Both the position numbers and the translations under genes were made by a program. The notes under the pieces were generated by a model, which saw only the letters and a program-made list of their open reading frames with translations, was not told the DNA's origin and searched no databases. This document shows positions 1-7,009 of a stretch of DNA of 8,228 bases, piece by piece (within the stretch, counting starts at the first letter, position 1; the number at the start of each line of letters is the position of its first letter). Location of the stretch: the NCBI GenBank assembly GCA_934133115.1, contig CAKPAV010000067.1:1-8228 (forward strand). The letters are read 5' to 3'. Origin of the DNA: an uncultured Bacilli bacterium (GTDB taxonomy: Bacteria; Bacillota_I; Bacilli_A; RFN20; CAG-826).

Positions 1-2151
1 TCGCCTGCTGCACAAAACTGGGGTATTTTCTCTTATAGCAATCTAGATGAAATTGCTACTAAAGAAGAAGATCATATTACTAATAATAAAGATGGATGGA
101 CCGCTGTTAGTGCTGATAACTTAAGAGCTTCAGCTTACACAGTCTATCAAGAAGGTATATATACTGGTTATAAATATTATGAAACAAGATATTTTGATAC
201 AGTTGTTAACCCATCTTCTAATGCTTCTTCATCTAAGGGTGCTAAAGAAGGTGCAACTTCTTGGGTATATAATGATGAAGTAAGCTATACATTCGGTTAT
301 GGTGAATCATATACAACATTTGAGCAAACATTAAAAAGTATAGATTTCAATACGCGTGATAAAGTAGTTACCGCTGTTGTTGAAGTCAAAAATACTGGTT
401 CTGTAGCAGGAAAAGACGCAATTGAATTATATGTTTCTTTACCAAGAAAGAATAATGATAAACTTGAAAAAGCTGCTATTCAATTGTTAGATTATCAAAA
501 GACAACAATAATTGAACCAAATGATACAAAGCAATTTGTAATTACTGCTGATTTATCAGATGCCACATCATATGATAACGAATTAGAACATGATGGTGTA
601 ACAGGTGGCTATGTTTTAGCAGAAGGTGATTATTACTTTGCTGTTGGTAATGGCGCTCACGAAGCAGTAAATAATGTCCTTGCTAAAATGGGTAAAACTA
701 CCGCTGATGGAATGGATGTAAACGGTGATGCTAATAACGCAATCGTTAAAAATTATGGTTCATCTAATTCATCATTATTTGGTAGATCTAAAGGTGGAAA
801 AGTATTAATTCAAAATCAATTAGATAATGCTGACTTAAATTACTATCAACCTGGTGCTGTTACATATTTATCAAGAAACGATTGGGCAGCTACATATCCA
901 ACAAGACAAGTAGTTACACCAAACGCAGATATGATTAAAGAATTACGTAATAAAAAACACGTTATTCAAAAAAATGATGAAGTTGATACAGTTTGGGGAT
1001 CAAAGAAAACAAGTTATACTCTTGCTGATATGAAAGATGCTAAGTGGGATGATATTAGATGGGATGACTTTGTTAATCAAATTGACTTAGATGATGCAGT
1101 TAAAATTGTTGCTGTTGGTGGTAATACAACTTGGACAATTGAATCAATTGGTAACCCAAGAAATAGACAAGCAGATGGTCCTAATGGATTCTCATCATTT
1201 GGTGTTAACCAAGGCTATTCAATCTTAGATAACTCGCCTTATAAATTAAGTGAAGAACAAGCAACAACTTGGACAGGTTATAAAGCTTCTATGCCTAATG
1301 CACCATTAATTGCCGCTACATTTGATAAAGATATTCAAAGAGGCGCTGGACAATTAATTGGTAACCATTCAATTTGGAATGGCGGTGCAGTTATTTGGGC
1401 TGGCGGAGCTAACTTACACCGTGCACCATATGAAGGACGTACTCATGAATACTTTACAGAAGATCCAATTCTTTCTGCTTACTCATTAGAGCAAATGGTT
1501 GCAGGTGGAAGAGAATTTGGTTGTTTAATTGGTCCAAAACACTTCGCATTTAATGCTATTGAATATAATAGATATGGTCTTTCTGAATATATGACTGAAC
1601 AAACAGCTCGTGAAACAGAATTAAGATCATTCCAAAAAGCATATGAATCTGGCGAATGTTTAGCTACTATGACTGCTTTCAATAGAATCGGTTGTTCTAA
1701 TTTAAATGGTCACGAAGGCTTAATGCAAAATATTTTAAGAAAAGAATGGGGCTACAAAGGATTAATTTCTACTGATATGGTTAATGGCCAAAACTATTTC
1801 TTACCAGGTGAATGTATCCTTGGTGGTATTACTATGATGGCTAATGGTGGCGGACAAAAAGCTGACCTAAAGACAGAATGGGTTGACTATGAAGCTACTA
1901 ATATTGCTAAAGATAAATTATTAAATGAACATTTACATCAAAACATGAAATACCAATGGTATGCTTATGCAAATTCTAACTTATTAAATGGTATGGATGG
2001 TTCAACAAAAGTTATTTCTGTTACTCCATCATGGCAAGTAATGTTTAATGTATTAACAGTCTCATTTAGCGCTATTTTAGCGGCTAGTGTTGGCTTGATG
2101 GCATTTGCTAGTATCAAAGGCAAAAAAGAAAAAGAAGAAGAAAAGGAATAA
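1..2151 (+). CDS. Family 3 glycoside hydrolase with inverted domain order and C-terminal membrane anchor (5' end outside window)
   Basis: The gene is open from base 1 and ends at TAA 2149-2151, so 716 residues are visible (numbered here from base 1). GH3 enzymes are retaining exo-beta-glycosidases. The usual order is TIM barrel, alpha/beta sandwich, FnIII; here it is reversed. The sandwich end comes first (EGIYTGYKYYET, residues 51-62), then YTFGYGESYTTF (96-107) and an FnIII-like domain to about 200. A linker region follows, then the barrel motifs: DGPNG (392-396), GRTHEYFTEDP (479-489), KHFAFN (513-518) and GLISTDM, whose Asp592 matches the family nucleophile. The acid/base glutamate is expected upstream, outside the window. 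Residues about 681-705 form one hydrophobic helix and are followed by a KGKKEKEEEKE tail, so the catalytic part should lie outside the cell with the tail inside. This order is known for some Ruminococcus and Butyrivibrio beta-glucosidases. Substrate specificity (glucoside, xyloside or other) cannot be read from the motifs. A TTG at 484 lies inside the FnIII domain and is not the start. Confidence 0.
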   Translation, partial: SPAAQNWGIFSYSNLDEIATKEEDHITNNKDGWTAVSADNLRASAYTVYQEGIYTGYKYYETRYFDTVVNPSSNASSSKGAKEGATSWVYNDEVSYTFGYGESYTTFEQTLKSIDFNTRDKVVTAVVEVKNTGSVAGKDAIELYVSLPRKNNDKLEKAAIQLLDYQKTTIIEPNDTKQFVITADLSDATSYDNELEHDGVTGGYVLAEGDYYFAVGNGAHEAVNNVLAKMGKTTADGMDVNGDANNAIVKNYGSSNSSLFGRSKGGKVLIQNQLDNADLNYYQPGAVTYLSRNDWAATYPTRQVVTPNADMIKELRNKKHVIQKNDEVDTVWGSKKTSYTLADMKDAKWDDIRWDDFVNQIDLDDAVKIVAVGGNTTWTIESIGNPRNRQADGPNGFSSFGVNQGYSILDNSPYKLSEEQATTWTGYKASMPNAPLIAATFDKDIQRGAGQLIGNHSIWNGGAVIWAGGANLHRAPYEGRTHEYFTEDPILSAYSLEQMVAGGREFGCLIGPKHFAFNAIEYNRYGLSEYMTEQTARETELRSFQKAYESGECLATMTAFNRIGCSNLNGHEGLMQNILRKEWGYKGLISTDMVNGQNYFLPGECILGGITMMANGGGQKADLKTEWVDYEATNIAKDKLLNEHLHQNMKYQWYAYANSNLLNGMDGSTKVISVTPSWQVMFNVLTVSFSAILAASVGLMAFASIKGKKEKEEEKE

Positions 2152-2156
2152 GGAGG
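2150..2156 (+). promoter_or_regulatory. Ribosome binding site of the small membrane protein, overlapping the GH3 stop codon
   Basis: AAGGAGG sits 9 bases before ATG 2166 and shares its first two bases with the GH3 TAA stop. The tight packing shows the two genes are on one mRNA and suggests coupled translation. Confidence 0.
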
Positions 2157-2165
2157 AACATAAAA

Positions 2166-2621
2166 ATGAAATTAATTAAAGATCAAGGCGTAAGTTTTAT
2201 TCTTAATGCATGTCTTGCATTATTAACACTTGTTTCGATTATTATTTATGCAGTTAACAAATCACTTCCTTATTTTACCGAAGCGAATGTTTCTACTCAA
2301 ATCATTTGGTTCTTAGTCTTAGCTTTATTGATTGTGTTAGCTAATATTGCTGTAGGATTTACTCCTTTAAAAGATAATAAAATTGTCAAAATGGTATTTG
2401 ATATATTATCTATTGTTACTACATTCTTCTTAGTTGGAGCGGCAGTTTACTTCTTAAGTGATAGAGTGTACTATTATGGTATTGCTTTATTCTCTGATCT
2501 TGAAGGCGGTAATCCTGTTGCTAGATCATCATGTATTGGCGCTATTGTGGGCACAGTATTCATGTTAGTATCTGGTGTAGTTTCAATTGTTACAAATTTT
2601 GTAAGTAAAGAAGCAAAATAG
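2166..2621 (+). CDS. Four-helix integral membrane protein of unknown function, partner gene of the GH3 enzyme
   Basis: This encodes 151 residues that I cannot assign to a named family. Four hydrophobic segments are visible at about residues 10-30, 44-64, 74-97 and 121-146. Positive charges sit in the N-terminus (MKLIKDQ), the middle loop (PLKDNKIVK) and the C-terminus (SKEAK), which predicts both ends and the middle loop inside and two loops outside. The second outer loop (98-120) is the most distinctive part: it is rich in tyrosine and carries SDLEGGNPVARSS. There is no signal peptide cleavage site and no catalytic motif. The gene starts 14 bases after the GH3 stop with a perfect ribosome binding site and is followed directly by a terminator, so it is the last gene of the GH3 transcript. 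A role as membrane partner, stabiliser or assembly factor for the anchored hydrolase is inference from position. The coding call is very safe; the function is unknown. Confidence 0.
   Translation: MKLIKDQGVSFILNACLALLTLVSIIIYAVNKSLPYFTEANVSTQIIWFLVLALLIVLANIAVGFTPLKDNKIVKMVFDILSIVTTFFLVGAAVYFLSDRVYYYGIALFSDLEGGNPVARSSCIGAIVGTVFMLVSGVVSIVTNFVSKEAK
2590..2604. repeat. 15-base perfect palindrome inside the 3' end of the membrane protein gene
   Basis: TTACAAA-T-TTTGTAA has seven-base arms around one central T. It lies within the last codons of the upstream gene, about 30 bases before the terminator. It could be an operator for the next transcript or simply chance in A+T-rich coding DNA. The arms start with TTACA, as do those of the palindrome before the NfeD gene. 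Confidence 0.
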
Positions 2622-2635
2622 TAAAAAGTATGTAT

Positions 2636-2677
2636 GGGACTACTAGTATCAACTATTAGTAGTCCCTTTGTCTTTTT
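2636..2677 (+). terminator. Strong intrinsic terminator after the GH3/membrane-protein operon
   Basis: Arm 2636-2648 (GGGACTACTAGTA) pairs with 2654-2666 (TATTAGTAGTCCC) over 13 consecutive positions, with one G-U pair and a five-base loop. The T-rich run TTTGTCTTTTT (2667-2677) follows at once. It ends the upstream transcript and separates it from the rhamnosidase gene. It also overlaps the in-frame ATG at 2634, which argues against that ATG as a start. The 3' arm can pair alternatively with 2684-2695. Confidence 0.
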
Positions 2678-2695
2678 AAGAAAGAAGGGACTATT
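2658..2695 (+). promoter_or_regulatory. Alternative hairpin that would hide the rhamnosidase ribosome binding site
   Basis: Bases 2658-2669 (AGTAGTCCCTTT) can pair with 2684-2695 (GAAGGGACTATT) over 12 positions including two G-U pairs, with a 14-base loop. The 3' arm holds the ribosome binding site and ends just before ATG 2697. It uses the same strand as the terminator's 3' arm, so the two hairpins exclude each other. GGGACTA is repeated exactly at 2636-2642 and 2687-2693, which creates the choice. The pairing is read directly from sequence; a regulatory role is inference. Confidence 0.
2682..2689 (+). promoter_or_regulatory. Ribosome binding site that fixes the rhamnosidase start at 2697
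   Basis: AAGAAGGG ends 7 bases before ATG 2697, a normal spacing. The in-frame ATG at 2634 has no purine-rich site before it (TAGTAAAAAGTATGT) and lies in the terminator stem. This decides the start in favour of 2697. Confidence 0.
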
Positions 2696-2696
2696 T

Positions 2697-5255
2697 ATGT
2701 TTAAAATAGAAGAATTTAAAGTAAATCATATCAAAGAATATTGTTATTCTGATGATGAGCATCCATCATTTAATTTTTCGCTTGTAAGTGATGATAAAAA
2801 TTCAACCTTAAAAAAGGCTACTTTAAAGATGAATGGTTGGAGTGTTGATACTGTTTCACAAGTTTGTATTGTCTATAATGGCGATAAATTAAAACCATTT
2901 ACTAAATATAAAGCAGAATTATTTGTGGAAGATTCATTAGGTAATAAAGATCAAACTAGTTTAATTTATGAAACAGGTTATTTATCGACTCAGTTTAAAG
3001 GAAAATGGATTACAGATAAAAAATATGTTTTTAAAGAAAAAAAAGTATCTCCTAAACCACTTTTATTTAAAAAACATTTGTCTTTCAATAAAAAAATTAA
3101 AAGTGCTAAAGCATATGTAACGGCAATTGGCATATATGATTTCTTATTAAATGAAAAAAAAGTAGGAAAATATTATTTTGCTCCAGGATTTACTTCATAT
3201 AAACATCAATTACAATATCAAGTATATGATGTAACTGCTTTATTAAAAAAAGATAACGATTTGCATTTTATTGTTGCCGGCGGTTGGGCAGTAGGTTCAT
3301 TTGTATTTACAAGAAAAAATCGTGATGTTGCTGATCGACAAGCTTTATTATGTGATATTCATATTACTTATGAGGACGATACATCAGAAATTATTTCTAC
3401 CGATGAGACTTGGGAAGTATCTAGTGATTCACCAGTCCTAATGGCGGATATTTATGATGGTGAGACTTATGACGCTAATAAAGAATTGGGTAATATTATA
3501 TTTCATAAAGCAAGTTATGAAAAATTAAAAATTAATCCGAAATTGCTTTTGGATTATGGTGCGAATGTAATAGCGCATGAAGAATTAAAGCCACAAACAA
3601 TAAAAAAACTAGATAATAAATATATTATTGATTTTGGACAAAATTTTGCTGGTGTTGTCTCTTTAAAAATAAAAGGAGCAACTAAAAATCAAAAAGTAGT
3701 AGTTAAACACGCCGAAATTTTAAATAGTAAAGGCGATTTAAATGTTGTTTTCTTAAGAAGTGCAAAAGCTACATTAACTTATATTTGTAAAGAAGGTAAT
3801 CAAGAATTTGCCCCAACTTTAACATATATGGGATTTAGATATATTTCGCTTGAAGGGATAGATATTAATCAAATTGAAGTAAAAGGAATTGCTTTATATT
3901 CTGATATAGAACAAGTTGGTAATTTTGAATGTTCTAATCCTTTAATTAATCGTTTACAACAAAATATTATTTGGTCTAGTAAATCCAATTTTGTGGATAT
4001 CCCAACTGATTGCCCACAAAGAGATGAAAGAATGGGTTGGACTGGTGATATTGCGATATTTGCTAAAACAGCATTTTTCAACTTTGATGTTAGTCGATTC
4101 TTAGATAAATGGTTATTAGACTTGAGAAGTCAACAATTAAAGACTGGTGGTATTCCAACAACTATTCCGGTCCATCGATATGGATTTCCAATTACTATGC
4201 CGCAAATGGCAATTGATTTTTGGGGAGATGCTGCTTTAATGGTTCCTTGGGCAGAATATGAAAAAACTGGTAATGTACATGTTTTAGAAAAAGCATATGA
4301 ATCAATGAAAAAATATGTTAATGCTTGTAAATTTTGGGCTAATATCATTGGGGTTGGCAAGCATCGTTATATTTGGAATACACCAAGTATATTCCACTTT
4401 GGCGACTGGGTTTCTCCAGATGTGCCGAAAATGAAAGAATGGCAAAGTAGAAGTAAATGGACTGCAACAGCATCATTAAGACATACATCATTATTATTAA
4501 GTAAAATAGCACATATCTTAAATAAAAAAGATGATGAAAAGTATTATTTGGAATTTTCGAATAAAGTTGCGGATGCTTATGAATCTATTTTAACTAATAA
4601 AAGGGGAAAACTTTATAATGAATTCCAAACAGGATATGTTTTGCCATTACAATTTGATATGTTTAAAAAAGAAAATATACCTAATGCGACTTATAACTTA
4701 AAACAATTAGTGGAAAAGAATAACTATTGTATTGGTACTGGTTTTCCAGGTACTCCATATATTCTTTTTGTTCTAGCAGATAATGGTTATAAAGATGTGG
4801 CTTATAAAATGTTAGAAAATACGATTTGTCCATCTTGGCTTTATGAAGTAAAAGTTGGTGCAACAACAATATGGGAAAGATGGGATGCTTTAAATGAAAA
4901 TGGTGAGTGTCCAATCGGAGAAGATGGAACAGGTGGCATGATTTCTTTTAACCACTATGCTAGTGGAGCAGTTGGCGATTTTTTGTATCGTCGTATTGCG
5001 GGTATTGAACCACTAGAATGCGGATATAAGAAAATTTTAATTAAACCAATTGTTGGAGGCTCATTAAATTACGCTAAAGCGGAAACTAAAACTCCTTATG
5101 GCATTGTTAAGTCTAGTTGGAAGATTGAAAATGACAAATTTATTTTAAATGTTACTATTCCTTATGGTAGTGAAGCACAAATTGTATTGCCAAATGGTGA
5201 AACTTATAATAAGACTCATGGGACATACTTGTTTGAAAATAATTTTCAATTTTAG
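2697..5255 (+). CDS. Alpha-L-rhamnosidase, glycoside hydrolase family 78, cytoplasmic
   Basis: The product is 852 residues from ATG 2697. GH78 enzymes release terminal alpha-L-rhamnose by inversion. Visible order: an N-terminal beta domain (1-100); a rhamnosidase N-terminal jelly-roll-like domain (about 110-285, with IGIYDFLLNEKKVG and APGFTSYKHQLQYQVYDVT); a concanavalin-like beta domain (about 300-400, with DFGQNFAGVVSLKIKG); an alpha/alpha barrel (about 405-750); and a C-terminal beta domain. The signature DCPQRDERMGWTGD is at 438-451, with Glu444 at the family's general-acid position. WERWD is at 726-730, with Glu727 at the general-base position. The length is normal for the family and both catalytic glutamates are present, so it looks active. 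There is no signal peptide, so it should act in the cytoplasm on imported glycosides, which fits the sugar symporter gene 67 bases downstream. The ATG at 2634 would add 21 residues encoded by the upstream terminator and is rejected. The family call is very safe; the natural substrate is unknown. Confidence 0.
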   Translation: MFKIEEFKVNHIKEYCYSDDEHPSFNFSLVSDDKNSTLKKATLKMNGWSVDTVSQVCIVYNGDKLKPFTKYKAELFVEDSLGNKDQTSLIYETGYLSTQFKGKWITDKKYVFKEKKVSPKPLLFKKHLSFNKKIKSAKAYVTAIGIYDFLLNEKKVGKYYFAPGFTSYKHQLQYQVYDVTALLKKDNDLHFIVAGGWAVGSFVFTRKNRDVADRQALLCDIHITYEDDTSEIISTDETWEVSSDSPVLMADIYDGETYDANKELGNIIFHKASYEKLKINPKLLLDYGANVIAHEELKPQTIKKLDNKYIIDFGQNFAGVVSLKIKGATKNQKVVVKHAEILNSKGDLNVVFLRSAKATLTYICKEGNQEFAPTLTYMGFRYISLEGIDINQIEVKGIALYSDIEQVGNFECSNPLINRLQQNIIWSSKSNFVDIPTDCPQRDERMGWTGDIAIFAKTAFFNFDVSRFLDKWLLDLRSQQLKTGGIPTTIPVHRYGFPITMPQMAIDFWGDAALMVPWAEYEKTGNVHVLEKAYESMKKYVNACKFWANIIGVGKHRYIWNTPSIFHFGDWVSPDVPKMKEWQSRSKWTATASLRHTSLLLSKIAHILNKKDDEKYYLEFSNKVADAYESILTNKRGKLYNEFQTGYVLPLQFDMFKKENIPNATYNLKQLVEKNNYCIGTGFPGTPYILFVLADNGYKDVAYKMLENTICPSWLYEVKVGATTIWERWDALNENGECPIGEDGTGGMISFNHYASGAVGDFLYRRIAGIEPLECGYKKILIKPIVGGSLNYAKAETKTPYGIVKSSWKIENDKFILNVTIPYGSEAQIVLPNGETYNKTHGTYLFENNFQF
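5233..5249 (+). repeat. 17-base palindrome at the 3' end of the rhamnosidase gene, possible weak terminator
   Basis: TTGAAAAT-A-ATTTTCAA is a perfect inverted repeat within the last codons, followed by TTTTAG. As RNA it would give a seven-pair hairpin with a TAA loop and a short T run. This is a weak, all-A/T-closed stem, so efficient termination is doubtful. It resembles a CodY box with the halves swapped and is not a CodY match. Confidence 0.
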
Positions 5256-5266
5256 CGATATCATTA

Positions 5267-5295
5267 TTGATAAATGTACAACAATTTATTAAAAT
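5267..5295 (+). promoter_or_regulatory. Candidate promoter for the symporter gene
   Basis: TTGATA (5267-5272) and TAAAAT (5290-5295) are separated by exactly 17 bases and each matches the sigma-A consensus at five of six positions. Transcription would start near 5302, about 20 bases before the symporter ATG. A small inverted repeat, TATCA-TTAT-TGATA (5259-5272), overlaps the -35 box and could be an operator. Chance matches are frequent in such A+T-rich DNA, and the gene may also be read from the rhamnosidase transcript. Confidence 0.
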
Positions 5296-5322
5296 AGTAA
5301 AAGTTAGGAAAGGAAATTTAAA

Positions 5323-6951
5323 ATGAAAACTAGTTTTTTTGAAAAACCTTTTATGAAAACTAAGATCAAAAAGGACAAAGTTACTTTATTTCCAGAAGCT
5401 GGCTTAGGTTATTTATTAGGACCTATTTTAGCATTAATAAGCAATGGTGTTGTTAATGTTTGGCTTATTCAATATTGGGATAAAGTATTAATGTTAGGAC
5501 AATGGGCTCCATTATTTGAAACATTACTTCCTATTTTATCTGCTGTTATTATCATAATTGGTAATTTGTTTGTCGGAAGATTAATGGAAAAAAAGCCAAC
5601 AATGGCTGGTAAGGCACGTCCTTTAATCTTAATCGGTATGCCTATTATTGCTGTGGCATTACTTGCTTTATTCTTAGTACCTTTACCAGAAGGTGCAACT
5701 TGGTTGGGTGGAGGAAAAGGAACCACACCTAATTTCTGGGCGTCAGTAGTTATAGCAGTTGCATATAACTTATATTATGCACTTGCATGGCCTTTATATT
5801 ATACTTCGCACTCTGCATTAGTTAACTTATCAACTCGTGATGAGAAGAAACGTGGATTATTATCTACATGTATTATGGCTGCTCAACTTGGTGCAGCAGG
5901 CTTATCTGGTATGGCTGGTGGTATTTTAGTAGATTTAATCGGATTATTGCCAACTTATAAATATTTAGCATATGATGATAAATTAGGTGAAATTGTAGAA
6001 AAGGTTACTAACGATGTATCTGTAGCTTCACAAGTTACAACCGCTAACCCATCAGGTGCTTACTCAATGGGTATTACACCAGATCAAGCAAACTCAAAAT
6101 GGGTTATCTTAATGATTATCATGGTTGTTTGCTTAGTAATTGGTTGTTTATTAGAATATTTCTTCACTAGAGAAAGAATTACAGAAGAAATCGTAGCTAA
6201 GAATCAAAATGCTGGCGAAACTGAAGTAAAATCTGTTTCTATGAAAGAACAAATTAATGTTTGTGTTAAAGACAAATATTGGTGGTTAATTATTGTATTC
6301 TTCTTCTTATATCAATTTGGTGGACAAATGAAAAATAATGATATGTCATTCTATTCGCAAGCAATGACAGGACAAAGCTCATTATCATCATTGATTAATA
6401 CTGTTGGTGCTATTCCAACTGCCTTAGGTATGGCAATTGTTTGGCCATTAGCTAATAAATTTACTAAATCTAAGACAATTATTATGGGATGTGCTTTGGC
6501 ATTCCTAGGTGGATCATTAGCGTTTGTGGCATTAATTCCTGCTATTCAAGCAAATGGTGCAGCTGTGACAGGTATTTCAGTTGCTTCATTCTGTGTTAAA
6601 GCTTTAGGTACTGCACCTGCTATGTATATTTCATTAGCTTTACTTGCTAATGTCTTAGATCACCAAGAAGCAAAACACGGAATCCGTACTGATGGATTCA
6701 CAATGGCCGTATATGGTTCAATTATGGTATGTATGGCTGGTGTATGTAATGGTATTATTGCAGGTATTAATTCTATAACTCCTGCGGCATCTAAACCTTT
6801 TGTTCACACAATCTTAGGATTTGGTGTTGAATCGGTAGCGTATTTAGTTATGGGCATTATGTTCATTTGGATGAATGTTGAAAAATACACAAAAGAAGAT
6901 AAAGTAATATTAGAAGCTTCAAAAGAGCCAAAAACAGAAACTAATAATTAA
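5323..6951 (+). CDS. GPH-family (glycoside-pentoside-hexuronide) sugar/cation symporter of the major facilitator type
   Basis: The 542-residue membrane protein is expected to import a glycoside with Na+ or H+. Around a dozen hydrophobic segments are visible, including about 25-50, 63-85, 100-121, 136-160, 177-203, 260-281, 319-338 and several beyond 360. GPH hallmarks are present: GKARP after helix 2 (96-100), STRDEKKRG after helix 4 (170-178), a charged central loop with TRERITEE and KSVSMKEQ (282-310), and LDHQEAKHGIRTDGF (445-459) near helix 11. Odd points are an unusually long loop (about 209-259) between helices 5 and 6, predicted outside, and a lysine-rich N-terminus before helix 1. ATG 5323 is supported by AAAGGA at 5309-5314, eight bases upstream; an internal Met at residue 11 is less likely. 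The position after the rhamnosidase suggests it carries rhamnosylated glycosides. The family call is strong; the substrate is inference. Confidence 0.
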   Translation: MKTSFFEKPFMKTKIKKDKVTLFPEAGLGYLLGPILALISNGVVNVWLIQYWDKVLMLGQWAPLFETLLPILSAVIIIIGNLFVGRLMEKKPTMAGKARPLILIGMPIIAVALLALFLVPLPEGATWLGGGKGTTPNFWASVVIAVAYNLYYALAWPLYYTSHSALVNLSTRDEKKRGLLSTCIMAAQLGAAGLSGMAGGILVDLIGLLPTYKYLAYDDKLGEIVEKVTNDVSVASQVTTANPSGAYSMGITPDQANSKWVILMIIMVVCLVIGCLLEYFFTRERITEEIVAKNQNAGETEVKSVSMKEQINVCVKDKYWWLIIVFFFLYQFGGQMKNNDMSFYSQAMTGQSSLSSLINTVGAIPTALGMAIVWPLANKFTKSKTIIMGCALAFLGGSLAFVALIPAIQANGAAVTGISVASFCVKALGTAPAMYISLALLANVLDHQEAKHGIRTDGFTMAVYGSIMVCMAGVCNGIIAGINSITPAASKPFVHTILGFGVESVAYLVMGIMFIWMNVEKYTKEDKVILEASKEPKTETNN

Positions 6952-6973
6952 TTTTTAATTCAAATTTAATTTT

Positions 6974-7009
6974 AAAGCTAAAGTGTAATAAACCATTTTA
7001 GCTTTTTTT
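6974..7009 (+). terminator. Intrinsic terminator after the symporter gene
   Basis: AAAGCTAAAGTG (6974-6985) pairs with CATTTTAGCTTT (6994-7005) over 12 positions including one G-U pair, with an eight-base loop. T residues continue to 7009. It closes the rhamnosidase/symporter unit 22 bases after the stop codon. Confidence 0.

Noticed and set aside
484..486. TTG as a possible start of a shorter GH3 protein
   Set aside because: The same frame is open to base 1 and carries GH3 and FnIII motifs upstream of it (residues 51-107).
1479..1682. Minus-strand open frame of 67 codons
   Set aside because: It lies wholly inside the GH3 barrel coding region, including the KHFAFN motif; no ribosome site or family resemblance. 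It is a shadow of the real gene.
3869..4360. Two minus-strand open frames (3869-4081 and 4130-4360)
   Set aside because: Both are antisense to the conserved GH78 catalytic region, whose protein motifs are clear on the plus strand.
4681..4914. Minus-strand open frame of 77 codons
   Set aside because: Antisense to the GH78 region holding WERWD; His-rich and Leu-rich composition is an artefact of the opposite strand.
5233..5249. CodY box
   Set aside because: The half-sites are in the opposite order to the CodY consensus (AATTTTC-N-GAAAATT), and it lies in coding sequence.
5469..5726. Minus-strand open frame of 85 codons
   Set aside because: Antisense to helices 2-4 of the symporter; no start context.
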